Source: Dehalococcoidia bacterium (GTDB taxonomy: Bacteria > Chloroflexota > Dehalococcoidia > UBA6926). Taken from it: a DNA stretch of 5,895 bases. Position 1 is the first letter of the stretch. Each line of letters starts with the position of its first letter. Shown piece after piece: positions 1-5,895 of this stretch. Below the pieces are notes generated by a model. The model was given only the letters and a program-made list of their open reading frames with translations. It did no database searches and was not told where the DNA came from. The DNA lies in the NCBI GenBank assembly GCA_029941095.1, contig JAPYRO010000083.1, forward strand, positions 1 to 5,895, in the 5' to 3' direction. A program made the translations under genes and the position numbers.

Positions 1-244
1 AGATAATTCTGTCTTCCCTCTGAGAATTAAATCTATTGCCAGCAGAATCAACCGACGAGTCATTATTTTCATCTCTAGTTGATATCGCAGGTTCCATTTC
101 GTGGACCTGGTCCTTTGAATCTTTTAAGGACATCTCAGTAAAACGAGATTCTTCTTTTGGTTCGACGTTTTTCATTTGAATAGAACGTGATGGGCGACGA
201 CTAGTTGTTTTTTTTCTATTCTTTCTACTCTGTTTTGACGGCAT
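1..244 (-). CDS. Unrecognised protein with basic disordered N-terminus (3' end outside window)
   Basis: An open frame starts at the ATG at 244-242 and stays open for 81 codons to the left edge, so only the N-terminal part is visible. It begins MPSKQSRKNRKKTTSRRPSR: 9 of the first 20 residues are Lys or Arg. It then turns into a mixed, strongly charged stretch rich in Glu, Asp, Ser and Asn (EPKEESRF, DENNDSSVDS). There is no hydrophobic segment, signal peptide or recognisable domain in this part, so it looks like a disordered leader. An AGGAG motif 11 nt upstream of the ATG supports the start and shows that this is a real gene rather than chance. It follows the kinase-like gene on the same strand after a 66-bp gap. 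The tail could precede a membrane domain, as a cytoplasmic positively charged end, or a nucleic-acid-binding domain. Nothing visible decides between these, so no function is assigned. Confidence 0.7.
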   Translation of the reverse strand, partial: MPSKQSRKNRKKTTSRRPSRSIQMKNVEPKEESRFTEMSLKDSKDQVHEMEPAISTRDENNDSSVDSAGNRFNSQREDRII

Positions 245-254
245 TTGCTGTTAA

Positions 255-260
255 TCTCCT
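255..260 (-). promoter_or_regulatory. Shine-Dalgarno site of the left-edge gene
   Basis: On the minus strand this reads AGGAGA, 10-11 nt before the ATG at 244. It is the strongest ribosome binding site in the window and is the main reason for accepting the start of the partial gene. Confidence 0.6.
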
Positions 261-281
261 ATTCTTCAATAATTCAAATTT

Positions 282-287
282 ATTATA
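282..287 (-). promoter_or_regulatory. Possible -10 box upstream of the left-edge gene
   Basis: A perfect TATAAT lies on the minus strand about 38 nt before the ATG of the partial gene, in the 66-bp gap behind the kinase-like gene. I see no convincing -35 hexamer at 16-18 bp. In DNA this AT-rich a lone TATAAT can be chance, so this is only a hint that the partial gene has its own promoter. Confidence 0.25.
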
Positions 288-310
288 CAACGAAACTTGA
301 TTGCCTAAGT

Positions 311-1021
311 TTAAGCCCCACCTACAACTCTTGCATCTAAACTTCTCGCAGCTTCAGATATCACCGCTGCGTATTGTACGTTCGACAATCGATGAGTTTG
401 CAAAACTATATCAAACCAGCCGGGATCCAAAGCGTCAGCACGAAAAAATTTCTTTATAAAAGCTCTGCGGAATTTTTCTCTTTCTTGTACTACCTTTACA
501 GCCTCTTGTTCTGATAAACCATCATTTTGCATCGCCCAAAGAACGCGATTTTTCTCAGGGGCAGTAATCAGTACATGAAGTACCCTAGGATGGTCTTCAA
601 GAATATATGATGACCCTCTTCCCACGATTACAAGGTTTGGCTGGGACGCTAATTCTTCAATGATATTTTTTGTGATCTCCAGGAACTTAGTGTCATCAAG
701 CCTTTGCTCTTCATTTTGTGGTTCATCACTTTGTTGCGCATAAGTTCGGGATATAAGGGGTTCACCACTTAGGTAAGGGTCACCTAAATAAGCGGCACCA
801 GACCGAGATAGAAAAGTTTCTAGAATTATTGAAAGCCGATCTTTAACCGTATCAACTTTCATATCTTTTTGGTCCCAGCGTTCTATATCAATTCCCGTTC
901 GTTGAGCAGCAGTGGCCAGTAGATCTCGATCAATAAGATCAAAACCTAAGAGGTTTGCTGTTTCCTTGGCAATCTCAGACCCTCTACTGCCATATTGCCC
1001 CGATATAGTAATAATCGCCAT
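311..1021 (-). CDS. Cytidylate-kinase-like family P-loop protein
   Basis: This 236-residue cytosolic protein resembles the cytidylate-kinase-like family (Pfam Cytidylate_kin2 type), stand-alone relatives of CMP kinase that are presumed to phosphorylate a nucleotide. Their substrate is mostly unproven. The N-terminus gives a beta strand and P-loop, ITISGQYGSRGSEIA (about residues 4-18), followed by LIDRDLL (29-35). The middle strand is VIVGRGSSYIL (131-141). A lid-like segment rich in Arg, Lys and Glu runs over about 180-193 (REKFRRAFIKKFF), followed by DIVLQTHRLS (204-213), which matches the usual C-terminal part of the family. Residues 95-112 form a polar, Gln/Glu/Asp-rich stretch that is probably a loop. 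The P-loop reads GQYGSRGSE where GSGG is more usual. The start is supported by AGG 7 nt and GGGAG 11 nt upstream. It lies 108 bp downstream of the recombinase gene. The family call is firm; CMP as substrate is not. Confidence 0.85.
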   Translation of the reverse strand: MAIITISGQYGSRGSEIAKETANLLGFDLIDRDLLATAAQRTGIDIERWDQKDMKVDTVKDRLSIILETFLSRSGAAYLGDPYLSGEPLISRTYAQQSDEPQNEEQRLDDTKFLEITKNIIEELASQPNLVIVGRGSSYILEDHPRVLHVLITAPEKNRVLWAMQNDGLSEQEAVKVVQEREKFRRAFIKKFFRADALDPGWFDIVLQTHRLSNVQYAAVISEAARSLDARVVGGA

Positions 1022-1028
1022 AACGAAA

Positions 1029-1038
1029 CCTACTCCCT
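1029..1038 (-). promoter_or_regulatory. Shine-Dalgarno region of the kinase-like gene
   Basis: The minus strand reads AGGGAGTAGG just before the ATG at 1021. It offers two overlapping candidates: GGGAG 11 nt and AGG 7 nt from the start codon. It supports the chosen Met, which also places the P-loop strand right at the N-terminus as in relatives. Confidence 0.5.
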
Positions 1039-1097
1039 AGACTGATTAAGCAACGTTACTCAACTACGATAATCTAAAAAGATCAGTTGATCAAGAA

Positions 1098-1126
1098 ATT
1101 ATACCGATATAAAGCTTATTCTTTAA
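1098..1126 (-). promoter_or_regulatory. Possible sigma-70-type promoter for the kinase-like gene
   Basis: On the minus strand, TATAAT (1103-1098) is preceded at a 17-bp spacing by TTAAAG (1126-1121), a weak -35. It sits in the 108-bp gap between the recombinase stop and the kinase-like start and would give a leader of about 70 nt. The -10 is perfect but the -35 matches only about half of the consensus, so the call rests on position and spacing. Confidence 0.35.
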
Positions 1127-1129
1127 CCT

Positions 1130-2053
1130 CTAACCCACCGCACCAGAACGAGGGTGCGCCTTTTCATATTCCTCCCGAAGTTTATCGCTAGCCAAGTGAG
1201 TATAGATTTGAGTCGTAGATATACTTGAATGGCCTAATAATTCTTGCACGTATCTCAAGGCCGCACCTCCGTTAATCAAATGGCTCGCAAAACTATGCCT
1301 CAAGGAATGAGGGGTAAGCGTTTGAGCAATACCTGCATCTAATGCAACCTTTTTTAGTATTAACCAAAAGCCTTGACGCGTCAGTCTACTACCTCGAGTA
1401 TTCAAAAACATGGCATTCTTTTCTCTCTTTATGGCAAATTTTGGGCGAGCCAAAGTTAAATAATCCAAAACAATTCTTAAAGCTCTAGGATAAACCGGCA
1501 CGATTCGTTCTTTAGATCCTTTCCCAACACATAATATATAACTATCTTCAAAGTTGATATCTTGTATGTTAAGGCCAACTAACTCCGACACTCTCATCCC
1601 GGTGGCATACATTAATTCCAGCATTGCAGCATTTCTTAAACTGTCGGGAGTATCCTGTTCTTGAGATTTGTCTAATAATTCTTGCACGTCATCAATCGAT
1701 AATGTTTTAGGTAATATTCTTCTTTTTTTTGGGGAACGTATTCCCTCAGTTGGATCTTTATCAATAAATCTCTCATCAATCAAAAAACCAAAAAACGATC
1801 TTAGAGAGGCAATCTTCCTTGATATGGTGGCCGAAGAATATTCGCGAGCCTTAAGAGAAGCCATATACTCATTTATTGACTCTCTATCAACTCTGGACCA
1901 AAAGAACTCATCCGGATTATAAGACTTTTGAGACTCTTCTAAAATTTGGGACAACAGCTGTTCTAAATCAGATCTATAAGATTCAACGGTATTTCTAGAA
2001 TACCCCTTAATCGCAGTTATATATATAAGGAAATTCTGTATGTATTGATCCAT
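1130..2053 (-). CDS. xerD: Tyrosine recombinase, XerC/XerD family
   Basis: This 307-residue site-specific recombinase probably resolves chromosome dimers at a dif site before cell division, through a covalent 3'-phosphotyrosine intermediate. The N-terminal SAM-like core-binding domain covers about residues 1-100 (FLIYITAIKGYSRNTVESY is typical). The catalytic domain follows from about 115. The full catalytic set is visible: R154 (ATGMRVSEL), K178 (GKGSKERIVP), H249 and R252 (TPHSLRHSFASHL), H275 (LLGHSSISTTQ) and the nucleophile Y284 (IYTHL). H275 and Y284 are nine residues apart, as in E. coli XerD. It is slightly longer than E. coli XerD (298), mainly through a longer segment around residues 38-55. 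No integrase-type arm-binding domain or phage neighbours are seen, which argues for a housekeeping Xer protein. Whether it is XerC, XerD or a lone Xer cannot be settled from one gene. The Shine-Dalgarno is poor, but the start matches family starts well. Confidence 0.92.
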   Translation of the reverse strand: MDQYIQNFLIYITAIKGYSRNTVESYRSDLEQLLSQILEESQKSYNPDEFFWSRVDRESINEYMASLKAREYSSATISRKIASLRSFFGFLIDERFIDKDPTEGIRSPKKRRILPKTLSIDDVQELLDKSQEQDTPDSLRNAAMLELMYATGMRVSELVGLNIQDINFEDSYILCVGKGSKERIVPVYPRALRIVLDYLTLARPKFAIKREKNAMFLNTRGSRLTRQGFWLILKKVALDAGIAQTLTPHSLRHSFASHLINGGAALRYVQELLGHSSISTTQIYTHLASDKLREEYEKAHPRSGAVG

Positions 2054-2091
2054 ATAACAAATACCAAATTTATGAATTAAATATCAAACTC

Positions 2092-2122
2092 ATTATATTC
2101 TCATTTTGTTTAAAGAAAACAA
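2092..2122 (-). promoter_or_regulatory. Possible promoter of the recombinase gene
   Basis: On the minus strand, TATAAT (2097-2092) lies about 38 nt before the ATG at 2053. TTGTTT (2122-2117) precedes it at a rather long 19-bp spacing. The 8-bp inverted repeat at 2104-2124 covers the spacer and -35 region, so a bound protein or extruded hairpin there could affect this promoter. The -10 box is perfect, while the -35 and spacing are poor. Confidence 0.4.
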
Positions 2123-2124
2123 AA
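2104..2124. repeat. 8-bp perfect inverted repeat, 5-nt loop
   Basis: TTTTGTTT (2104-2111) and AAACAAAA (2117-2124) are exact reverse complements separated by AAAGA. The left arm is the core of the 10-bp direct repeat. The stem has only two G-C pairs, and its position inside the recombinase promoter fits an operator better than a terminator. Confidence 0.4.
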
Positions 2125-2139
2125 GGTAAAAGCAAGTTA

Positions 2140-2156
2140 CATTTATATCATAAATG
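2140..2156. repeat. 7-bp perfect inverted repeat, operator-like
   Basis: CATTTAT (2140-2146) and ATAAATG (2150-2156) are exact reverse complements around a 3-bp centre, making a 17-bp dyad midway between the two divergent promoters. The size and symmetry fit a dimeric helix-turn-helix operator. No regulator gene is visible in the window to pair with it. Confidence 0.35.
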
Positions 2157-2164
2157 AATTTTGT

Positions 2165-2194
2165 TTAGACGACTCAAGTATAAGAAGATATAAT
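2165..2194 (+). promoter_or_regulatory. Possible promoter of lgt
   Basis: TATAAT at 2189-2194 is preceded at an 18-bp spacing by TTAGAC (2165-2170), a moderate -35. Transcription would start near 2201, giving a leader of about 28 nt to the first ATG. A small dyad, AAGTAT (2176-2181) and ATACTT (2193-2198), straddles the -10 box and could be an operator or a chance AT palindrome. Confidence 0.45.
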
Positions 2195-2228
2195 ACTTCA
2201 AGCATTTAAATAAATATTCACAGAATTT

Positions 2229-3071
2229 ATGGAGAAACAACCAATAATGGCTTCTTTTTTATTTATAACCATAGGTATGGACCCTAATATTTCAGGAATC
2301 ACCGTGCCAATTTTAGGCCAATTAATTTTTTCATGGCACGGCCTTTTTACAGCACTTGGAATCACTTGCGTTCTGATCTGGGCAATAAGGCGAGCTAAAA
2401 AAGAAGGGTATAACGAGGATATTATTTATGGTATTGCAATATCCGCAATCGTGGGGGGACTCATAGGGGCTAGAATAGTGCATGTAATAGATTTCTGGGG
2501 TTACTATTCATCCCACCCTGAAGCAATCTTAAGGTTATGGGCAGGTGGAATCGGGCTTATGGGTGGCATCATCGGAGCAACATTAGGTGGGTCTTTATAT
2601 ATTTGGAGACATCGTTACCCTTTCGGAAAAATATTAGATATAACCACCCCAGGCATTTTAATTGGTCAATTTGTGGGGAGAATTGGGGACATCATTAATG
2701 GAGAGCATATAGCTAATTTTCTTAATCAACCTTGGGCGATGCAGTACACACACCTAGATAGCCCTGCATATGGCAGAGGACCGATGCACCCAGCAATCGC
2801 ATATGAAATGATACTGGACGTAATAGTCTTTCTAATCACCTACAAATTAATTGGAAAAATTAAACCTAATGGCATGGTATTCGCTACTTACCTTGCCCTT
2901 TACGGATTAGGAAGATTCTTTATACAATTCACCAGAATAGACTCAACCTGGGTTGCCGGATTACAAGAAGCTCATTTTCTAGCTTTGGGAATGCTAATTA
3001 CAGGTATCATTCTCCTTGCAACTAAAGCGAATTTAACATCGAAAATAGAAACCGAAGATCAGCCCAGTTAA
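2229..3071 (+). CDS. lgt: Prolipoprotein diacylglyceryl transferase (divergent active site)
   Basis: This 280-residue integral membrane enzyme transfers diacylglycerol from phosphatidylglycerol to the lipobox cysteine of prolipoproteins, the first step of lipoprotein maturation. Hydrophobic segments fit the seven-helix Lgt fold: about 28-52, 64-88, 105-127, 138-150, 190-207, 216-232 and 247-264. The family signature is GRIGDIINGEH (150-160), and PMHPAIAYE (185-193) and LYGLGRFFIQF (224-234) also match. R151, E159, Y225 and R229 line up with E. coli R143, E151, Y235 and R239. However, H37, M111, D154, A162 and Q233 stand where E. coli has Y26, H103, N146, G154 and E243. Length is normal. The start is uncertain: Met1 has no clear Shine-Dalgarno; Met7 (2247) has GGAG 12 nt upstream; Met17 (2277) would give the short N-terminus usual in relatives. 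It is transcribed alone, divergent from the recombinase and convergent with recJ. No lspA is visible. Confidence 0.9.
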   Translation: MEKQPIMASFLFITIGMDPNISGITVPILGQLIFSWHGLFTALGITCVLIWAIRRAKKEGYNEDIIYGIAISAIVGGLIGARIVHVIDFWGYYSSHPEAILRLWAGGIGLMGGIIGATLGGSLYIWRHRYPFGKILDITTPGILIGQFVGRIGDIINGEHIANFLNQPWAMQYTHLDSPAYGRGPMHPAIAYEMILDVIVFLITYKLIGKIKPNGMVFATYLALYGLGRFFIQFTRIDSTWVAGLQEAHFLALGMLITGIILLATKANLTSKIETEDQPS

Positions 3072-3123
3072 AGGTGCTGCCGTTGTAACGTAAAGCTGAC
3101 AAAGATAGCGAATATTACCCATG

Positions 3124-4836
3124 CTACATTAAGTCTAAGATCTCTAATTCATATATATTATTTGCGCCATTAGATTTTTTATAGTAATTACGCTTAAGCC
3201 TATAAACTATATCAATGGAATCACCAATACGATTCACTTTATCTGCCAATCCAAATCCGATAGCATCCCAATTAAAAGATGTTTGCATTTCTCCTAAAAA
3301 GAACTTCACATGAGAACTATCCTGACCAACTATCCTCTTAGATAAGATTTTCATATCCTTAGCAAGAAATATAGGTGCTCGATTTTGAACCCCGAATGGC
3401 GACATCATACCTAATATCCGATCCAATTGAAAAACGGCGTTAGATGGCAAAATTTCTGCGTCGACATCGATAGTTGGTTTTAATTTCTTCCCTTGCAATA
3501 TTTGACTAGCCAAACCATGAAGTCGTTCCTTGATGCGCACTAAATTTCCAATGGGTGCGACAAATCCTGCGGCTTGGTGGTGGCCTCCATATCTAGTGAA
3601 TAGATCCTCACATTTTGATAGTGCCCAAGTAATATCAAACTCTAAGACACTACGGCAAGATGCCTTTATCTCTCCTTCTATTTCCTGATAAATTACACAC
3701 GGTAAATGGTATTCCTCAGCCATTCGGCTTGCAGCTAATCCGGCAACTCCTACTGCAAAATCTGGCCCACCAACAAAAATGATAGGATCATCCGGCACAT
3801 CCTCGAGATTCCAAACTTCTTTTGCTCTCTCAACAATTTGTTTGGTCATTGTTTGCCGTAATGAATTCAGTTCATCTAGAGAACGAGCTAAATTCCTTGC
3901 TTCGGCTGGGTCACTTGTGGTGAGTAATTTTAAACTGATATCTGCCTCACTGAGTCTACCAGCAGCATTCAATCTTGGAGCTAAATAAAAGCCTATGGAT
4001 TCCTCGTCAATATCGCCAACTTTTATGCCAGCTAATTCGCATAACCTAAGTATACCCGGACGTTCCGTACGCCTCATTAGGTCAATACCTAGTTTCACTA
4101 AATACCTATTTTCACCCACTATTGGAGCTACATCGGCTACTGTACCTAACGCAACTAACTCTAGTAAACTTGAATCCCATGTTTTACCAAGTGCGCTATA
4201 CAAAGACTGTACAAGTTTCAAAGCAACACCTACCCCTGCCAGTTCCGGCCAAGGATATGTAGAGTCAGTCCTCATAGGATTAACTACAGCATAGACTGGA
4301 GGGAGCTGCTCTTCAGGTCTGTGATGATCTGTAACAATAATATCTATTCCCTGTGGATAATCAGTCCCATCCTGAAGACCTGTTACACCACAATCAACTG
4401 TAATTATTACTGTTACACCCATATTAGCGAGTGATTGTAAACCTTGACCATTAAGCCCATGTCCTTCAGAAACTCGATTAGGGATATAATAAAAAACCTC
4501 TTTATCCAACCCACTAAAAGCTTCCTCCAGTAATGCAGTAGCAGTTATTCCATCGGCATCAAAATCTCCATATATCGCTATTTTTTCTCCTGAATCAAGT
4601 GCTTTTATAATACGTTCCGTAGCCTTCACCATATCGGGCATTTGATCGAAGGGCCCAATCAAATGATCGCTTGGATTCAGAAACAATTCGGCTTGCGAAG
4701 CATTTCGTACACCTCGATTAAACAGCAACTGCCTTACAATGGGCGAATATGCCAATAATGCATTATTGGCATTTGGATCTATCAGTGTTCGTAAACTCCA
4801 TGATTTATCTGGTCGCTTTTGAGAATTGGTATTCAT
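3124..4836 (-). CDS. recJ: Single-stranded-DNA-specific exonuclease RecJ
   Basis: This 570-residue 5'-3' exonuclease degrades single-stranded DNA in recombination, mismatch repair and base-excision repair. The length equals the family norm (E. coli 577). The DHH phosphoesterase core shows the metal-binding motifs YGDFDADG (89-96), VDCG (147-150), TDHHRP (169-174) and GTVADVAP (231-238), then APRLNAAGRL (286-295). A long helical linker leads to the DHHA1 domain, with GVAGLAASR (363-371), SCRS (393-396) and RYGGHHQAAGF (415-425). A C-terminal OB-fold, about 455-570, closes the protein. The usual WH before GVxGIVASR is replaced by F360-A361, so one normally conserved histidine is absent; the other motifs are intact. 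It follows fabF by 31 bp on the same strand, so the two are probably one transcript. The ribosome binding site is weak (GGA about 8 nt before the ATG). Its 3' end faces lgt across 52 bp with no obvious terminator. Confidence 0.96.
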   Translation of the reverse strand: MNTNSQKRPDKSWSLRTLIDPNANNALLAYSPIVRQLLFNRGVRNASQAELFLNPSDHLIGPFDQMPDMVKATERIIKALDSGEKIAIYGDFDADGITATALLEEAFSGLDKEVFYYIPNRVSEGHGLNGQGLQSLANMGVTVIITVDCGVTGLQDGTDYPQGIDIIVTDHHRPEEQLPPVYAVVNPMRTDSTYPWPELAGVGVALKLVQSLYSALGKTWDSSLLELVALGTVADVAPIVGENRYLVKLGIDLMRRTERPGILRLCELAGIKVGDIDEESIGFYLAPRLNAAGRLSEADISLKLLTTSDPAEARNLARSLDELNSLRQTMTKQIVERAKEVWNLEDVPDDPIIFVGGPDFAVGVAGLAASRMAEEYHLPCVIYQEIEGEIKASCRSVLEFDITWALSKCEDLFTRYGGHHQAAGFVAPIGNLVRIKERLHGLASQILQGKKLKPTIDVDAEILPSNAVFQLDRILGMMSPFGVQNRAPIFLAKDMKILSKRIVGQDSSHVKFFLGEMQTSFNWDAIGFGLADKVNRIGDSIDIVYRLKRNYYKKSNGANNIYELEILDLM

Positions 4837-4867
4837 ATAATGTTCCAGTCCAGCGATTTGATTGTTA

Positions 4868-5895
4868 TTAATTAAATTCTGTAAATATTAACGCAGTATT
4901 ATGCCCTCCAAAACCAAAAGTATTGGACAAAGCAGAACCGATCTCCATTTTTTTTGCTTTATGGGGAGTGTAATCTAAATCGCAATCTGGATCATTATTC
5001 TCTAAATTTATTGTCGGTGGAATAATTCTTCTATTTACAGCCAATGCACATATTGCTGCCTCTAAAGCACCACCTGCTCCCAGTAGGTGCCCATGCATAG
5101 ATTTAGTAGAACTGATGGGGATTTTATTAGCAGCATCTCCAAATACGGTCTTTATAGCCCGAGTTTCTTCTCTATCATTGATCGGTGTCGATGTACCATG
5201 CGCGTTTATGTATCCGAGCTGATTCTCACTTAATCCTGCCTTATTTAATGCTTGTTTCATTGAACGAACCGCCCCTTCACCGTTTTGAGCTGGATGAGTT
5301 ATATGATAAGCATCCGCCGTCGATCCGTACCCTGACAATTCTGCGATTATCTCAGCACCTCTTGCTGTTGCATGGTCTAGATCCTCCAAAACCAAAACGC
5401 AAGCACCCTCACCCATTACGAAACCATCTCTATCTTCATCAAATGGCCTAGAAGCTAATTTAGGTTCATTATTTCTTTTAACCGATAACGCACCAGCTTG
5501 CCCAAACCCCGCAAAACCTATAGGGGTAATAGTTGATTCTGCTCCCCCTGTAATAACGGCTTTAGCATCTCCTCTTTTAATCATATCGGCGGCGGCTCCT
5601 ATAGAGTCAGATCCCGAACAACAAGAAGATGTAACAGAATACGCAGGGCCTTTCGTACCTAAAGCTATCGACACTTTAGATGCTCCCATTTCGGCAACCA
5701 TCATCGGCATCAGAAAAGGGCTCACGCGTTTTGGTCCTTTTGTGTTAAGTATTCCTACTTGATCCTGTATTGTTGAAATTCCACCATAGCCACTACCGAT
5801 TATGGTAGCAATTTGCTCGGCATTATTAGCATTGATAGTCAAACCCGAATCAATAACAGCCTCTTTAGAAGCTGCCATCGCAAATTGTATATATC
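4868..5895 (-). CDS. fabF: Beta-ketoacyl-ACP synthase II (N-terminus outside window)
   Basis: This cytosolic condensing enzyme of type II fatty-acid synthesis joins malonyl-ACP to acyl-ACP, releasing CO2. The frame is open to the right edge. Before the first visible Met (5878) it reads YIQFA, which aligns inside FabF (E. coli FIQYG), so that Met is internal and about 70 residues are missing. Counting from that Met, the Cys-His-His set is C86 (TSSCCSG, codon 5621-5623), H227 (NAHGTST) and H264 (STKSMHGHLLGA). K259 and the gating-loop motif FGFGGHN (321-327) are also present. RPFDEDRDGFVMGEGA (144-159) is a strong family block. The nucleophile is followed by a second Cys, where Ala or Thr is more usual. 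The two-histidine pattern rules out a FabH-type (Cys-His-Asn) enzyme; FabF is preferred over FabB on overall similarity. recJ follows after 31 bp. Promoter and upstream neighbours, perhaps acpP or fabG, lie outside. Confidence 0.93.
   Translation of the reverse strand, partial: YIQFAMAASKEAVIDSGLTINANNAEQIATIIGSGYGGISTIQDQVGILNTKGPKRVSPFLMPMMVAEMGASKVSIALGTKGPAYSVTSSCCSGSDSIGAAADMIKRGDAKAVITGGAESTITPIGFAGFGQAGALSVKRNNEPKLASRPFDEDRDGFVMGEGACVLVLEDLDHATARGAEIIAELSGYGSTADAYHITHPAQNGEGAVRSMKQALNKAGLSENQLGYINAHGTSTPINDREETRAIKTVFGDAANKIPISSTKSMHGHLLGAGGALEAAICALAVNRRIIPPTINLENNDPDCDLDYTPHKAKKMEIGSALSNTFGFGGHNTALIFTEFN

Larger units (their letters stand above)
2103..2167. repeat. 10-bp direct repeat, two copies, in divergent promoter region
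   Basis: ATTTTGTTTA occurs exactly at 2103-2112 and again at 2158-2167. The starts are 55 bp apart, close to five helical turns, so both copies face the same side of the DNA. One copy lies in the recombinase promoter and the other overlaps the -35 area of the lgt promoter. This could be a pair of sites for one regulator. In such AT-rich DNA, chance remains a real alternative. Confidence 0.35.

Noticed and set aside
293..312. Inverted repeat AAACTT / AAGTTT with an 8-nt loop at the end of the kinase-like gene, a possible terminator.
   Set aside because: The stem is only 6 bp and AT-rich, it overlaps the stop codon, and no T-run follows it on the minus strand.
1076..1092. GATC-AACT-GATC followed by TTTTT on the minus strand, a possible terminator behind the recombinase gene.
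   Set aside because: A 4-bp stem is too weak, and it falls at the expected transcription start of the possible downstream promoter, where a terminator would make little sense.
1668..1922. Plus-strand open frame of 84 codons inside the recombinase gene.
   Set aside because: It lies wholly antisense to a strongly supported gene, has no ribosome binding site and resembles no family.
1130..2053. The recombinase as an integrase of a mobile element or integron.
   Set aside because: It matches Xer proteins in length and domain layout, and no att-like repeats, tRNA gene, phage genes or cassette array surround it. No dif-like site was found in the window.
3072..3123. Convergent lgt/recJ gap searched for a bidirectional terminator.
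   Set aside because: Only a tiny CGTT-GT-AACG palindrome is present, with a loop too small to fold and no T-run on either side.
3779..4294. Two plus-strand open frames (69 and 99 codons) inside recJ.
   Set aside because: They are antisense to well-conserved RecJ motifs and have Ser-rich, low-complexity translations typical of shadow frames.
5185..5451. Plus-strand open frame of 88 codons inside fabF, rich in His, Leu and Pro.
   Set aside because: It is antisense to conserved FabF blocks, and its biased composition comes from the reverse of the FabF codons.

Overview
The window is AT-rich bacterial chromosomal DNA with a housekeeping character. Its protein styles suggest an uncultured, possibly marine, Chloroflexota lineage such as SAR202 or Dehalococcoidia. 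The clues are the Lgt signature GRIGDIINGEH, a stand-alone cytidylate-kinase-like protein and a single Xer-type recombinase. This placement is inferred from family memory, not from a search.

Layout from left to right: the 5' part of an unrecognised gene with a very basic, disordered N-terminus (minus strand, runs off the left edge); a cytidylate-kinase-like P-loop protein (minus); a XerC/XerD tyrosine recombinase (minus); a 175-bp divergent promoter region; lgt, prolipoprotein diacylglyceryl transferase (plus); a 52-bp convergent gap; recJ, single-strand-specific exonuclease (minus); and fabF, beta-ketoacyl-ACP synthase II (minus, its N-terminus lies beyond the right edge). fabF and recJ are 31 bp apart and are probably co-transcribed. 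The xerD, kinase and unknown genes run in the same direction with gaps of 108 and 66 bp, each holding a possible -10 box, so they may be separate or partly coupled units.

Functionally the genes cover DNA repair and chromosome maintenance (RecJ, Xer), envelope lipoprotein maturation (Lgt), fatty-acid elongation (FabF) and possibly nucleotide metabolism (the kinase-like protein). There is no mobile element, CRISPR array, RNA gene or defence island, and I do not see a new multi-gene system. The best leads are an Lgt in which several residues known to matter in E. coli are replaced, a repeat- and dyad-rich divergent promoter region between xerD and lgt, and the unidentified basic-tailed protein at the left edge.
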